Source: Diadema setosum (Eukaryota; Echinodermata; Echinoidea; Diadematoida; Diadematidae). Taken from it: a DNA stretch of 64,000 nt. The stretch is from contig CM067066.1 of assembly GCA_033980235.1 (NCBI GenBank), forward strand, positions 37,136,277 to 37,200,276, given 5' to 3'. The position numbers and the translations under genes are program-made. The notes beneath the pieces were generated by a model. That model was not told the origin of the DNA and did not search any database. It was given only the letters and a program-made list of their open reading frames with translations. How positions within the stretch are numbered: position 1 is the stretch's first letter; every line of letters begins with the position of its first letter. Of the stretch, positions 15,101 through 28,900 are shown piece after piece.

Positions 15101-17853
15101 GGATGACTAAAAAAGACAGAGAGAAAGATATGAGAGATAGGAAATTTTCAACTTACCTTGGAGTCCCAGTCCATGTCAGACATGGCTTCCTGGTTTGCCA
15201 TCAGCTGTGCACGAATTTCTTCTTCCATCTGTTTCTTCATGGCCTCGATTTCTGCGTGGAATTTAACAGAGCACATTTAGTCAGAAAAAGTGACCACACT
15301 ACCTTTTTCTGTGTCATTAATTCACCCTTTTGCTATCAAGGTCTCTCATAAAAAAGCAAAGTCGAAGCAAAACAAGAATAATCCTTCTCATTTCCCGAGT
15401 CATTTACTTGCATCTGAAACATATCATATCAGAATTTCCCACATCCACTACAACCTACACAAACATGTCGTGACTTCCCCTATTGTACCACTTGAAGAAC
15501 TTCACTGGATGTAACGGTTTCAGATGTCAACTAAAGTTTGCATGTCCCTTTTGCAAAACCTTAAAATTAGATTCCATTCAAAAGCTGGTATATTGTAGAG
15601 GTGGGTAATTCAGTCATTTCCTCAGAATGATAAAACTGGAGACTTCTTTATGATGGAGGGAAAACAATACTATAGATTTTCAGTGACTTTATTTGAACCC
15701 AGAAAAAAAAATCTGTTATTCTCAACACAAATAGGGAACATATTCTTGAGAGATATTGGTTTAGTTTTTCATTTCTTGTAAAAAAAAAAAACTCTTGAGT
15801 TGTATTATCGCAAGACTTCATACATGATACTTGGAGACATTATTCTTCAGCCACGCAAACTTTGTGACGTATGCGAAATTTCATGTTGTCTGCAAAAGGG
15901 ATATATGACCGCTAACGCAGAGGAACATACCTTCTGGACTCATGCCAGCGGACCCTTCCATGGGAAGAGCGCCACCGGTGAGTGATTTCTTCAGCCGCTC
16001 ATTCTCTTCCCTCAGCTCTCTGATCAATTTCTCCACCGGGTTCTCGTTCACCACGGCCTTGTTCTTGATCTTCTTGGCACGGTCGGCGTATCGCAGGGTG
16101 CCGAGCGTCTCGTCATAGTTGATGTCAGCTGGCGACAGGGCTGCTATCATGATGGTTTTGCTGTCGATAAAAGAGTGGTGGGATTAATTTTGCAGGTTTT
16201 CATTTAACTGCTTGAGTTAATGCTTGATGGATTATGCCCATGTGACTGCTTTAGTTTTCATAAATTACACTATATTGTTGCAGTACAAGTGACACAAAAA
16301 TAACTTCTCTACCATAGCTTGGTGTAAATCTGCACATTCATGTGGTACTTTGTAAGTTCGACTAGGTTTTTTGAGACATTCTGGGGAATACTTTCGTATG
16401 CGTCCAATACTTCTCACGAGTGTGACATAATGCACTGATATACAGTAAATGATACACTTGAAGAACAAACTTGCATTATTTCTCCTGGATGTGTAGGCTT
16501 AAAATCACAAGAATATCATATACCAACACCTTGCTCTTCAGCAAGGACTACTGACATGGCAAGGAAGGGGGATTAAAATCAAGATTAAAATGAGTCTCGG
16601 CATTCAGAAGCACACCATCAACTTTACATGCCTCTGCATGGTGTGCTGTGTTTCAGTCTGATATGATTGGAAGGACCTTTTTATGTGTCAAATTCAGTGA
16701 CACGACATTTGCTCCTGTCTTATTTTCTCCGAGGACTTAGGGTTAAGGTTAGGGTTGTGGTAGGGTTTTAGGTTTAGTTTGATGTGAAGATTACAATTAG
16801 GGCTAGGATTATGTCTGTAGGTAGCCCTCATGTTTGGCTTAGCATGCAGATATTTCATGGGAGCAATTGTTGCAGGAGCAAAGTGTCATGGAACCTCATT
16901 CCTACCTGTTACCACCAAGGGCATTCTGTAGCAGCTTTGTGAGCACAGAGTCTCTGTACGGCACCATGACCTTCTTCTTACCCATAGACAGATCGGCGAG
17001 GGCCTACAAAGATCAAACAGGGATTAAAAAGCCATAAGTGATCACTGAAAAATATTGTCCTTGGGCACACATATGGTCCAAATGCATTAATGCCAACTGT
17101 GTGTAAGTCTGTCCTGTTCCCCACCCCCTTTATAAACAAATTGTATATATATGGTCAAGAAACCCTGAACCGTCCATAGATCCAAATACAAGGGTCTCAT
17201 TTACATGAGACATAAGCACACTAAACATGCCAAAGACCCAAATTGAAATTACTGTCATCCAAAGATGGTAGACTTTGAGAGGAAGTTCCATATTCCAAAA
17301 CACCAGCTACCTTACAAGTTGTTTGAAAGTTTGCGTGGCAATATGAATGAGGAAGAGGGGTTTGGTTTGAGAGATTTGCAGTAACGACATGCGTGTACCC
17401 CTTGAAAGGAATGTTGTTTGGTAAAAGAAGACCCTAGAAAGAGGATAGTGGAGGAGGAAAGTCACATCTAGGTATCCTGTGATGTACACATTATTTCTCT
17501 TTTCCAAAAAGAGAATTACAATCCATTAAAGGAGGGCCTCCTATTCAATGCTATGTCAGGTCAAAGGTCGCAGAAGACAGGAATCAATCATGATGCTGAG
17601 GACTCACCGAGATGACGTTGCCGAGAGCAGAGAGAGACTTGTTGATGTTCGCTCCTTCCTTCAACCTGTCCCCTGTAGCTCCAGTAGAGTCTGCCCTTTC
17701 ACTACCTGCAAATATACACACCGGCAATGACAATGTGTTAAAACTTGCTATGTGTAAATTAACCTTATGGGAATAATAATAACAATAATAATAACAATAA
17801 TGATAATAACAATATTATTATTATCATTATTATTATCATTATTATCATTATTA

Positions 17854-17908
<55 letters not shown>

Positions 17909-17916
17909 CATTATTA

Positions 17917-17978
<62 letters not shown>

Positions 17979-20900
17979 ACGATAATATCTATTTCATAGC
18001 TCATGTCACTGTTACTGATTGTATCTCTATGCACATACAGGGAAAAAAATAAAAAGACAAAAACATGCTATCAAATACAAACATTCAATTGCCTCATTCA
18101 ATGTGTTTTTGAATTACATATGTTTCCAGTCGATTTTAAATTTTGACGTTGTCGCCGAGTCCTTTACGTAAGATGAAATAGATACAAAGTAATGGGGCAG
18201 CTTGAATAGATGATTGCTCTCCATAAAACTTGGTGTAAATAACAGAACAATAACGCAAAAGAACTTTCTGAGCCAATCTGAGATAGTCCGAGGGCACATA
18301 CTCCACCAAAGATTTACTGAGATATTATGGAGCCACTGAGTGGACACACTGGCAAGTCAGAAGTAGTACTTTGAACTTTATGTGTGACTGGATCGGAAGT
18401 TAATGTAATTGTTTTAAGACAGGGGTTATGTCAAAATGTTTCTTAGTGCGGGTAATCACTCATGTTGCATACATTTTGAATTATCTGTCATTTATTTAGC
18501 TGGGAATCTTGCATTTTAGACAGCCAAATATTACAGAAAATCATAGTTTATCAAAGGAGTGAAGCCAGTACAAAAATGCAACACTGCACCATTGAGCACT
18601 GTTACCATGGCAACAGCTCACCTGCAAGATCAACCAGGTTAATAACACTGCTCTTCTTGGTTTCCTGCCCCACATCATTCTTGCTGATCTGGTTGAACGA
18701 GATGGTGATGACAGTATGGGCGCGGCTACTGGTGGCATTCATCTGAGTGGCGGCCACTGTCCTGTTTGCAGTACCTGAACACACAAGATGAGATCAACAT
18801 TTGCCTTATTGCATTTTCACTTGACCTTTTGACCCCATGGACCAAATCTTTCCCCGTGAAATCATTGTGCAGTATCAAATGCATGTTTGCAGATAATTCA
18901 GTGTATACATTGAGTAATTTCCAAGGTATAGAGAAAATAGTGTAATTTTGGTAAATTACATTATCATTTTTTCAGCATTTTCAACTGACCTTTGACCCTT
19001 GATCTTAGATGCCATGGCTCAAAACTTTCCCTAGAGAACCTCTGTTTGTTCATACATGTATCCACAAAGTTTTATGAAAATACTTTCAGACATTGCAGAG
19101 TTACGGAGGAAATAATTAAATTTTAGAATTTGACCTTTGGCCTTGCGCATTTGCGCCATACAGTTGATAGGTGCAGCTCGGTCCACTCAAACATACATAC
19201 GCTATGTTCATTTGGCTATTTCACATAGACCTTAAGTTTTGTCATCCACAGAATTGATTTCAGATGGATGGAAAATGGTCGGACAGACAGACAGCCTGAA
19301 AAATAATGCCTCTGGTGACACTTCGTGGTGGGGACACAAAACACTATCAAAGAATGTGATTCATAAAACATACTTCATATGACTACGTCCTATTCTCAGT
19401 ATGCCACTGACTTGTAGGTGATTGTATCAAACAGGTAAGACTGTTTCACAATACATTTTTTGTTGTTGAAAGACCTACATCTTTTTAATTGATGAAAAAT
19501 TTACAGGGAATAAATTTAGCACCCACTATTTATTGCTCTGTAAACCACCTTTGGAACCCAGGATACCAAAATATGGCAAAGCTGTGTAAATCATATCATA
19601 GCTGGTCAAATATAATGTGGGTCCAATATCACAAACTGCTGTTTAAAATGAAATAGCAATGATTTGTATCCAGTGGACAAAGTCTACTCTTTTTTCCGCC
19701 TAATGCTTATGGTGAACCATTTCTACTCAAATGAATTCAGTTTAACATTTACTACAAGAAGCAATTTAACATCCTAAATACATATCATCCTTTCTTTTGG
19801 CAGAGAAAAAAATACTGCAAGTTTGTTGCAGATTATTACCTGGGTATACATTATCGAGCGAGAGTAGCATGGGTGTAATTCATGCAAGCAACATGGAAAT
19901 AAATATCACAAGGTTATGGGAGCAGTTGTGAGATACTCCAGTTTTATTTGCCTTCTTTATCATGGGTCCGGGATGAAGCTGTAAGAAGCCTCCATGACTT
20001 TTGACCTTGCTAAACATATCTATCAAGTATGCCATATCTCATAAGTACTTTGACAAGACCACTGGATTCTATTTGCAGAATCATATCTAGATACCTATCA
20101 CAGAGAGATACATGTATAATATGTACACTACTTGTGGTAAGATGCAGTGGAGGCCACATAAAGATGGATATGTTTCCTTCACATGCATAGTTTCCACAGT
20201 TTCATATGACACTGACAATATTAATCCTGCATGTCCTGGGGAGATTTTGTGGAGAAACAATGATTATGTCACTGAATGGACACCTCTAAATTTCACTGCA
20301 TATGTTGTAGTGGAGAAATATTAGATGGGCCAGACTAAATTTGTCAAATCCTAAAATCAGATCAACATTCACAAATTCCATATGTTCAAGAAATTTGTGG
20401 CAAGTTAGTGTCACTTGCTATTCAAAATATTGTACACCAGGATATGGCTCATCTGTGATCAGACTTTTGGAACGAGCCTTTAACAAGCCTTTTCCTCGAA
20501 TGTCAGATCAATTAATGCATGTGGACACATGTGCACGGAATGAATCGTAAGTTTGTACCAAAGACTGTGTCACGACTACCAATGAAACATGGAGGAGTAA
20601 ACACGAAATAAAGTAAAATGACATGTCGCTGTTTACTGAGAGCTAATCATGATCAGACACAATGTCAATAACACACAGGAGACCTCTCAGCAGAGTAAAA
20701 ATGGTATAGGACCTAAGTAAGACTCATGTACATTGCACTCAGTTTAATTGTTCTTCTTTAACCCGCTGTGTCCCCATCAAAACTCCTAACCACTCATCCC
20801 TTGATTATTGACATAGCAACAAAGGAAACATTTATTGGTTGCTAGGCATTCCTCAGATAAGGGTAGTGCTAACAACACTTGCCATCAAATCAATACCACA

Positions 20901-22303
20901 CTGTGAATTTATGAGATATTTTCTGGCTGACCACACATGCTAATGATCTGTAACATTGACTGTTTCAGTCTGCTCTGTATCTCTGAGGAGGGGAACCAAA
21001 AACAAACAGCAAAAAACAAAAACAATGAAGCTGCAATGAATAATATATCTTATACCGGTGTTGATGTTTAAATCATTACAACCAGTATTAGAACCATCAT
21101 TTGTTCTTTTTCTCCTGTTCTCCATGGAACCAGAATAATATTTTACAGGATTAAATGTAAACTTTACTATAGGGATTTCATAGATTTCTTCAATTGTGAC
21201 AAAGACTTATCCATCTTCTCATCTATCTTCTCCCCATGCACAGCTATTTTGTTTGTTTGTTAGTTCTTTTAAAGGACAAGTTCACCTTCATAAATATAAG
21301 GATTGAGAAAATGCAGCAATATCAGTAGAACACATCAGTGAAAGTTTGAGGAAAATTGGACAATCGATGCAAAAGTTATGAATTTTTGAAGTTTGAAGTC
21401 AAACTTTCACTGATGTGTTCTACTAAATATTGCTAATATTTCTCTCAATCCTTATGTTAAGGAAGGTGAACTTGTCCTTTAATATGTCAAGTAATGGTTG
21501 TTGAATACTGGTATTCAAGTTTTCTTAATGAGAATTGTGAATACTATATGCAAAGTTTTTCTTTTGTTTTCTTTCTCTCTAGCTTGGCCAAATATTTTTT
21601 TCAGAGAATAAGTCACCCTATCTTCGAAATCATTTTCTTCCCTGCCATTCTCACCTTCATCCACCCGCTGCTCAATCTCTTTGTAGCTGCCCACGGCCAC
21701 CTTTTTGAGATTCTGGACGTAGAAGAGCCCCTCCTTGGGGTTCTGTCGCACCTGCAGGCCCCCCTTGGGGTTGTTCTTTTGCAGTAAGTCGCGCACCTGT
21801 TCATTGTAGATCTCTAACATGGAGAATGTCACCTCATATTTCTGTGTGGAAAGGGAGACAGGAGAGAGGACAGAAAGAAAGACACAAGATATACGAATAT
21901 ATCAATGATGGTCATGAAGAAGCTGTACGAGTTATATATGAATAAAAATATAAATATATATCCAAACACTGTATTTGTCATATATTTTGTGGTGGTGCTT
22001 TTTTATTTTCTGTGCATTTTACATTTCTACTAATATTCTTGACATTAACAACATGCCAAAACATTGCCTACAGTGATGCAACAATGTACATTCTCTTCGA
22101 GGAAGGATAGTACCGGTACTAGATTCCTCAAAAGGGATGCCACTTTTTTTTTTTTTTATTCTGGCCCTTTCCTCTCATTACAAAATATTACACTCACAAA
22201 ATATTTGAAAAATTCAGTGGTACATCAGATTTACAACCTTTCCCAGTTTCAGAATCACCTAGAACATTTACACTGATGACTGTCAAATGCAGGCATTCCA
22301 TGG

Positions 22304-22393
<90 letters not shown>

Positions 22394-25300
22394 ACAGACT
22401 TACATTTGAGGTCACATAAAAATGACACAAAACAGAACAGGTGAAATAAACCATGTGAGGATTAAAATGTCCTTAAAGGACCCAGTAGTGTGAGGATACC
22501 ACAGAGTGGAGAGGGTTGGCTCAGCTTGGATGGATTCAAAAATTCTTCTAACAAATTGTGTACAGCTCTACTACTGATCTCTACGTACGTACACACACAG
22601 CTGCAGTCAACCGCTTCTGATGAGTGTATGCTTCGATGCACACATTTGTTGAAATGTGGCCGACAGGCGCCAGTGAGGTTTTGGAATATACCCCGGTGGG
22701 CAGCGAACGAATATCGACTCAATCAAGCCAACCATGTATCCCCACACTACCAGGGCTTTCAAAATGGGAATGACTGTACTTCTTTGAGGCATTCATTACA
22801 TGCACAACTAATCATGCTTGAACAATACCAATTTTCTGAGGTCTTTTTTTATAATAATTATGTCACCACACTCATGACAATCTAGCAAATGCACTGACAA
22901 GAAACACATAGATTTTAAGATTGTATACACACTTGCTTAACCAAAACAACAGAAGAACCAGATACATGTGAACAACACATCATTCTCACATTTTGATATC
23001 TATTCCAACAACTGAAGGTAAAATTTGCTATCAAGTGAGGGTAAAAGATTCAACTCAAAAGTATTCCAATGGAAACACATCAGGCAAGACAAATAAATAA
23101 AAAAAAAAAAAACTTCTATAGATGACTAATAAAAATACAATGTTCTGTCTGCATAATTTGTACTGTGAAAGAGAAATTTCATCTCATTATCAATTAGATT
23201 TCTGTGATGATCTCAGGACAAAACAAACACTAATTTTACGCCAATATCAGAATTATTGCTGCAAACTAATTTGTGCACTAAATGATGGTTCCCCAAATCA
23301 TCCATGGATGTGCATTATATGCAACCAGTCTGGTCCATTTTCAATAAAAATTTTATTACGACGAATGTACAGACCCTCACCGTATTGATTGATTGTTGTA
23401 GGATTCATGCTTAATAATGAAAACACTATGACTGAAATGGCACGGGAGGGGGGGGGGATCATTATACACAAAATTGAGAATCTCTTAAAACCATGAGGTG
23501 GATTCACAGGTGAGCTTGAGTTTGTGGATCATTGCATGCCGTGCACAACATTTCAAAGGGAAACTCAAATAAGATCGAACTTGAGGAGCACACAGGGGAA
23601 CATTGGAGACCCAAGAAAAAGTGCCTGTTGAACAATTCCACTGGTGTGCACTCACTGTTCCACCACAACATATACATAACATTTCTCATTCACATGTGAT
23701 ACTTCTCTCTGTATGTGGAGTTTTCATTTAACTCCTCACCATGTCAGGCTGTGGTTGAAAATAGAAATGTAGTCAAACATTGTCATCTTAATCTTCCCTT
23801 CACCTCCTTTTCTCATTATCTCTCTTCATAGATATTTCCTTTCTGCCTTTCTTGGTGCCATTAGCATCTATTCATGGTGGATACTGGTGCATTGCAAGTG
23901 TTCCTGTCATCATTATCATCATTCATCATCATTTAACACTAGGACCTACACCAATGAACACTACAACTGATGACACTGGATTCTACATCATATACAACTG
24001 GATAACCACCACAACTTATGTAACACAAAATACTTCAACTTCTCCCATTTAATACTAGTGTGCAATATACCATTGGACACTCTAACTGAAATCATTACAC
24101 ACCATAATTAGCACCATTACATAAAATGTTTTTGACCACTTAGAACTTTGCCTTACACCAGAGGAGATTAATACCAGGGGCGGATCTAGCTTTTTATAAA
24201 GGAGGGGGTTGGGGCGGTATGCGAGGGAGCGTAGCGACCTAGCCCGAGCGAGCGGAGCGAGCGAGGGGGGGGGGGGGAGGGGGGGGGGAGGGTGTGGTAG
24301 GGGGGTGTCCCCCCTCCCACAGTAGGGAGAATTTTGAAAATCTGTGTGTGAAAATGGCGTTTTCTTGCATCTAAAACACCACTATTTTTGGTATAGAGAT
24401 CATTGCCATAAATAGAAAAAAAATAAACTCACAAGTTGAAAAAAAAAGAAGATAAGACTAAAAAAAAAATGGTCCCCGGATTTTTTATTTTTTACTTTTT
24501 ATTTATTTATTTTTTTTTTTTGGGGGGGTTGCAACCCCCCCCAACCCCCCCTCTAGATCCGCTTCTGAATACTTGTAAGGTCAAACACAGTCACAAGGAA
24601 TTTAAGTATACTTCAGTAGAGACTACCTGCAATGTGTTCTTAGCAGAGAATCTTTCAACTTATATGCATAGCTATGTGGATTGTAGAGATAAGACAATGG
24701 TACTGTTGCAAAAGGCTATGTGTGTTAACTAAATCACAAACAGGGGTTTGGGGAAGTTACCTTAGATGCATGATCATATCTTAATGTATTTCAAAGAAAC
24801 ACACACAAAAAAAAAAAAACCACCCCCAAAAAATGTGTATGATCTGTTTATGAGCTGCTAATATCTCATCTGAAATCCCTGGTTGAGAAAAGCAGACTTA
24901 ATGTCAAAAGAAAAACTGGGAACTGTGCTGAGTTTTAGGGAATACAGAGAGATATGAAAGAGCACCCCCTTCCCCAAAACAGCCTATACAGAATTTAATT
25001 TTCGCTGCATAAGTTTCCTTTTGTGAAGCCACCGACCATAGACATCTCATAGTTTAAAAGTGAATGATTGCTGTGAATATATTAGCATGCACCACTTAGC
25101 AAAGTCATTTGTCTTATCATGGTCATCAATAACTTCATTGGTCCGTGAAATAGACTGTGTTTCTCCATCCACTCGTTTTTTTGTGGGGTTTTTTTTGTAA
25201 TTGTTATCAACTCCCCTTCCCTCCACAATAAAATGCATGCAGTGACTGGACTGGACATGAGTCCTGAATTCATGGGGTAATGACAGAAAATTGCAATAAA

Positions 25301-25899
25301 GGGGTCCACCTGACATTTATACCACTTACAATATGGATGGCAGCTTATACCTAAAACAGCCTGTATTCCTTTATCTGTGACTGACTATAATTTGCATGAT
25401 CTAACAGTCAGTAAAACGTGACATCATAAAGTGTATCAGTCTTCTCATCCGGCGATGGCTGCACCAAAACTTTAAAAATTCATGACTTTTGAACAGATCG
25501 TCCTATTTTCCTCAAACTATGCTGATGTGCTCTACTAATAATTCTGCATTCACACAATCTACTTTATGGGTTTCATTCCCATCTAGTTGTGTATCAATGT
25601 AATGCACTCTTATGACTCATGGGCTACTCAAATCACATTGTAAAGATTGAGAGGTAGAAAAGATTGCAGTGATGTCCGGCACAAAGTGTGATTTTGAGAT
25701 GCATCATGCTTTTCAAGTGTCAAAACCCTTCATGGTTTGTTAATCTATCATCAAAACCTATACCAGTTTAGTACCAGAAGTAGACATTAAATGGGAACTG
25801 CAACAATTCCATCTTTTCAACATCCAAACTCTCCCCCTCCCCCACAAATAAAGAAGTGAATGAGTTGGTAGACAGGTAGAGGAACAGATAGATAGAGAA

Positions 25900-25951
<52 letters not shown>

Positions 25952-28900
25952 GCAGAGAGATACCAGGTATATAAAAAGATACATAGACAGATACAGGTAG
26001 AGAGCTAGCTAGTGACATACACTGTAGGCAAGGTAGAGAGACAGACAGGAAGACCTATGGCTACATGTTTATCACCAGGCAGACATATTTTGATATAATT
26101 GAAATGTACATAATATGCATGTCAAAGGTTTGATGTCAATAAAAAGAAATTGGAAAATTTTCGAAAATGAAATGCAACAATCTGTAGGATGACAGATATA
26201 TGGATTATTATGTAATACTCACAGTGGCGCCATCTCCTGCCTCAATCGTCTTGAAGAGAGCATCACAGGTGATAGGAACAATACCCCTGGAAGACGCACA
26301 GAAAACACAGAAAATAAGAATGATAGTTTCAAGCTATGTTCCACTGAGCAGACATCAGAGGCGTAGGGTTCATATACCACACAATGTCATGAAACATCAA
26401 CCCAAAAGTATATGAACATATATTTTCTTTTCTCGGTATGGTTTCACAAAAAGAGTTGGTAGGGTCAGAAAAAAAGTTTGACATAAAATCTATCAAAATA
26501 TTTATGAGTAACATTTTTGATCATGGTAAAATTCTTAAATTTTTTTAAAAATGTCTTTCTATATTTATATTCATCATTTCCTTGTAATCACTACTTTTTT
26601 TTTTGCCTTAAAAGACCATGTGTGCTTAGGTTTGAATGGACTGCATCAAAGTAAAAAGTATACAAGCTAGAGATGTGTTCACACCAGTTGTTCAACAGAA
26701 CTTCAAACATAGATACTATGTAACTCAAATTCAACATTAGGAGTATGCAAATAATGAATGCTTTATTGTATATCTATGGCATCATTTGTTGCAAAGATTT
26801 AATACAAAAAATGGGGGTTATCCAAGTTCTCTGAATGTACAGTATGTTCACTGTAAAAATGCTTACTTGTTCTGCCCGTATCCAACCATGGAATATGATT
26901 TTCCAGCACCAGTTTGGCCATAGGCAAATAGTGAACAGTTAAAACCTGGATTAAAATGAAACAAACAAGCACAGATCAATGGTATGATTTACTAGACAAT
27001 GATAAATATTAATTAGTTCTGAGGATACCACATGCACCACTACAGTTATATGTCAATTTTTTACTACTAATAGACTGCTCTTGGTACATGCAAAACCTTA
27101 AAATAGCTTGAATTATCTGGTAATACATACTCTATCAGTCCCATCTTGTTACTGAAAAAAAAAAAATACAAAAACTTACATATATACACATAGTACACAT
27201 AGAATAGACATACACATCCAAATAAAAAAGTTATATGACTGATATAACTCCCATGTAAACATAAAAATTAAGTACCACTCAGTATATTGAAAATTAATTT
27301 GGCTGCATCACTCTGCTTAAAAAAAAAGAAAGAAAAAATTTCCAGCACAGCTACGTCTAACTTAAGATACTTTTTATCTCTGTCCATTTACATAAATATT
27401 CTTCTTTTTCACTGGGCTAACCTATACTCTGTTCACTGATTAAAACATCCACTGGAGTCCTTTCTTCACCGATTGGTATAGATGTCTAGAAACTTGTCAT
27501 TGATGACATGTTACCCAATTTCCTAAGTCTATATCATCTAACCATGGCCTTCCACGAGGACAGAGGCAGTCTAATGCCTAAAAGAAAGAAAGTTGCAGCA
27601 AATTGCCTTAACACATAAAGGGTCAACTATCCCTAAATGTTCCCTAGCACTCTTTTCCAATTATTAATGGGGTGGGTTTAATCTTACAATCACACACAAT
27701 TTTACTGCACTACAGTTGCACAACTGCCAACAAGTCTGCAATGTGTACAATTTATTAAGCATTCTCATTTCTATAAAAATACTGAAAGTGTGCTATTTTG
27801 CATAGAAACACACATTATTTCTATTTTTTTTAATGTGTTGTTTTGCATAGAAGCACAAAGAAATTACTGATATTCAGAATCATTATAAGAACAAAGCAGT
27901 AGTCACATGCTGAAATCACTAATAATTACTCAATTTTACAAAGAGTCAGCAGCTATGCAGTTGACTGTAGTGACTTTAGAAAGCAAAGAGGAAGTGTGAA
28001 GTCTGTGCACTGGCCCCACCCACCTTTGAAAGCATTGTCGAGCACGCCTTGCCCCAGGTCATCGAACACGTTCTGTTGGGATGCGTAGTTGCTGCCTGGC
28101 TGGGCACTGAGTATGCCCTTATCATCTTCTGTGAAACCATCATGTGACCTTCACACAATTGACATTGAAAAATAAAAATTACAATAATAATTTAATGCTG
28201 ATGATGCCAATGATGAGGAAAGCGAAGATAACAAAAGTTATTATTGTAATATTTACAATAATACTTATATTGATAGTATATACCAATAATCACACTTTAC
28301 TATGATAATTGACAACTGAAAACACAAAATCCTTGGAGTAAGAGATTACAGCTGTGGCATTCAAGCATTCTACCCCACCTTCATCATTACTACACAGTTG
28401 TGACAAGCAAAATGTTTCACTTTACAAGATATAGATGATGAGGAACACAATGTAAATGTAGTTCTGATACATCTAGTAAAGGGAAACATGGAATGATTAC
28501 TGAAAATAATTGACACTGGTCACAAGGGAAAACTTTCTAATTACTTTCATTTTAAATGGCATATTTCAGACTTAAAATTTTGGACTTTTGGGGTAAAACC
28601 ACCACAAATTAAAAAACTAGAAATGTCGCTTTGGCGACTGGTATGCCTCCGCCATAATGCATGATTTTCCCAATAGGTCTAGATAGTACATGTGGACAAT
28701 GTGTGATTACATTTTCACAAAATTGGCAAAATATTGAAATGACAAGTTTGTCACAAATGTGTTGAATGTTTACCTTCCTTGACCTAGGTTTAATTGGATG
28801 AATAGGAGAGCATGTATCTAGGGATTTAAGGACTTTAACTCGACTTTGACCCATTCATACATTTAGGCATTGAGTAATTTTCAAGGTACAGGTGTGGAGA

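Larger units (their letters stand above)
14701..16905 (-). other. KIF28 introns 14 to 12
   Basis: Introns of about 450-750 bases, AT-rich. A telomere-like ttagggtt string occurs near 16738-16775 but is too degenerate and short to mean more. Nothing else was recognised. Confidence 0.6.
18775..21654 (-). other. KIF28 intron 9
   Basis: About 2.9 kb. It contains a truncated member of the GACCTTTGACC / cacttcgtgg repeat (about 18815-19342) and the TTAA-flanked MITE at 21273-21478. The rest is AT-rich with no recognised content. Confidence 0.7.
21842..26222 (-). other. KIF28 intron 8
   Basis: About 4.4 kb with a long (TA)n run, a GGCGGATC foldback (24175-24567), a fragment of the TTAA MITE and a (GATA)n run. 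No conserved coding segment was found in between. Confidence 0.7.

Noticed and set aside
16738..16775. Telomere-like ttagggtt string
   Set aside because: Only a few degenerate units inside an intron, not an array.
17765..18034. Open frames of poly-Ile or poly-Leu on both strands
   Set aside because: They are translations of the ATT/TTA microsatellite.
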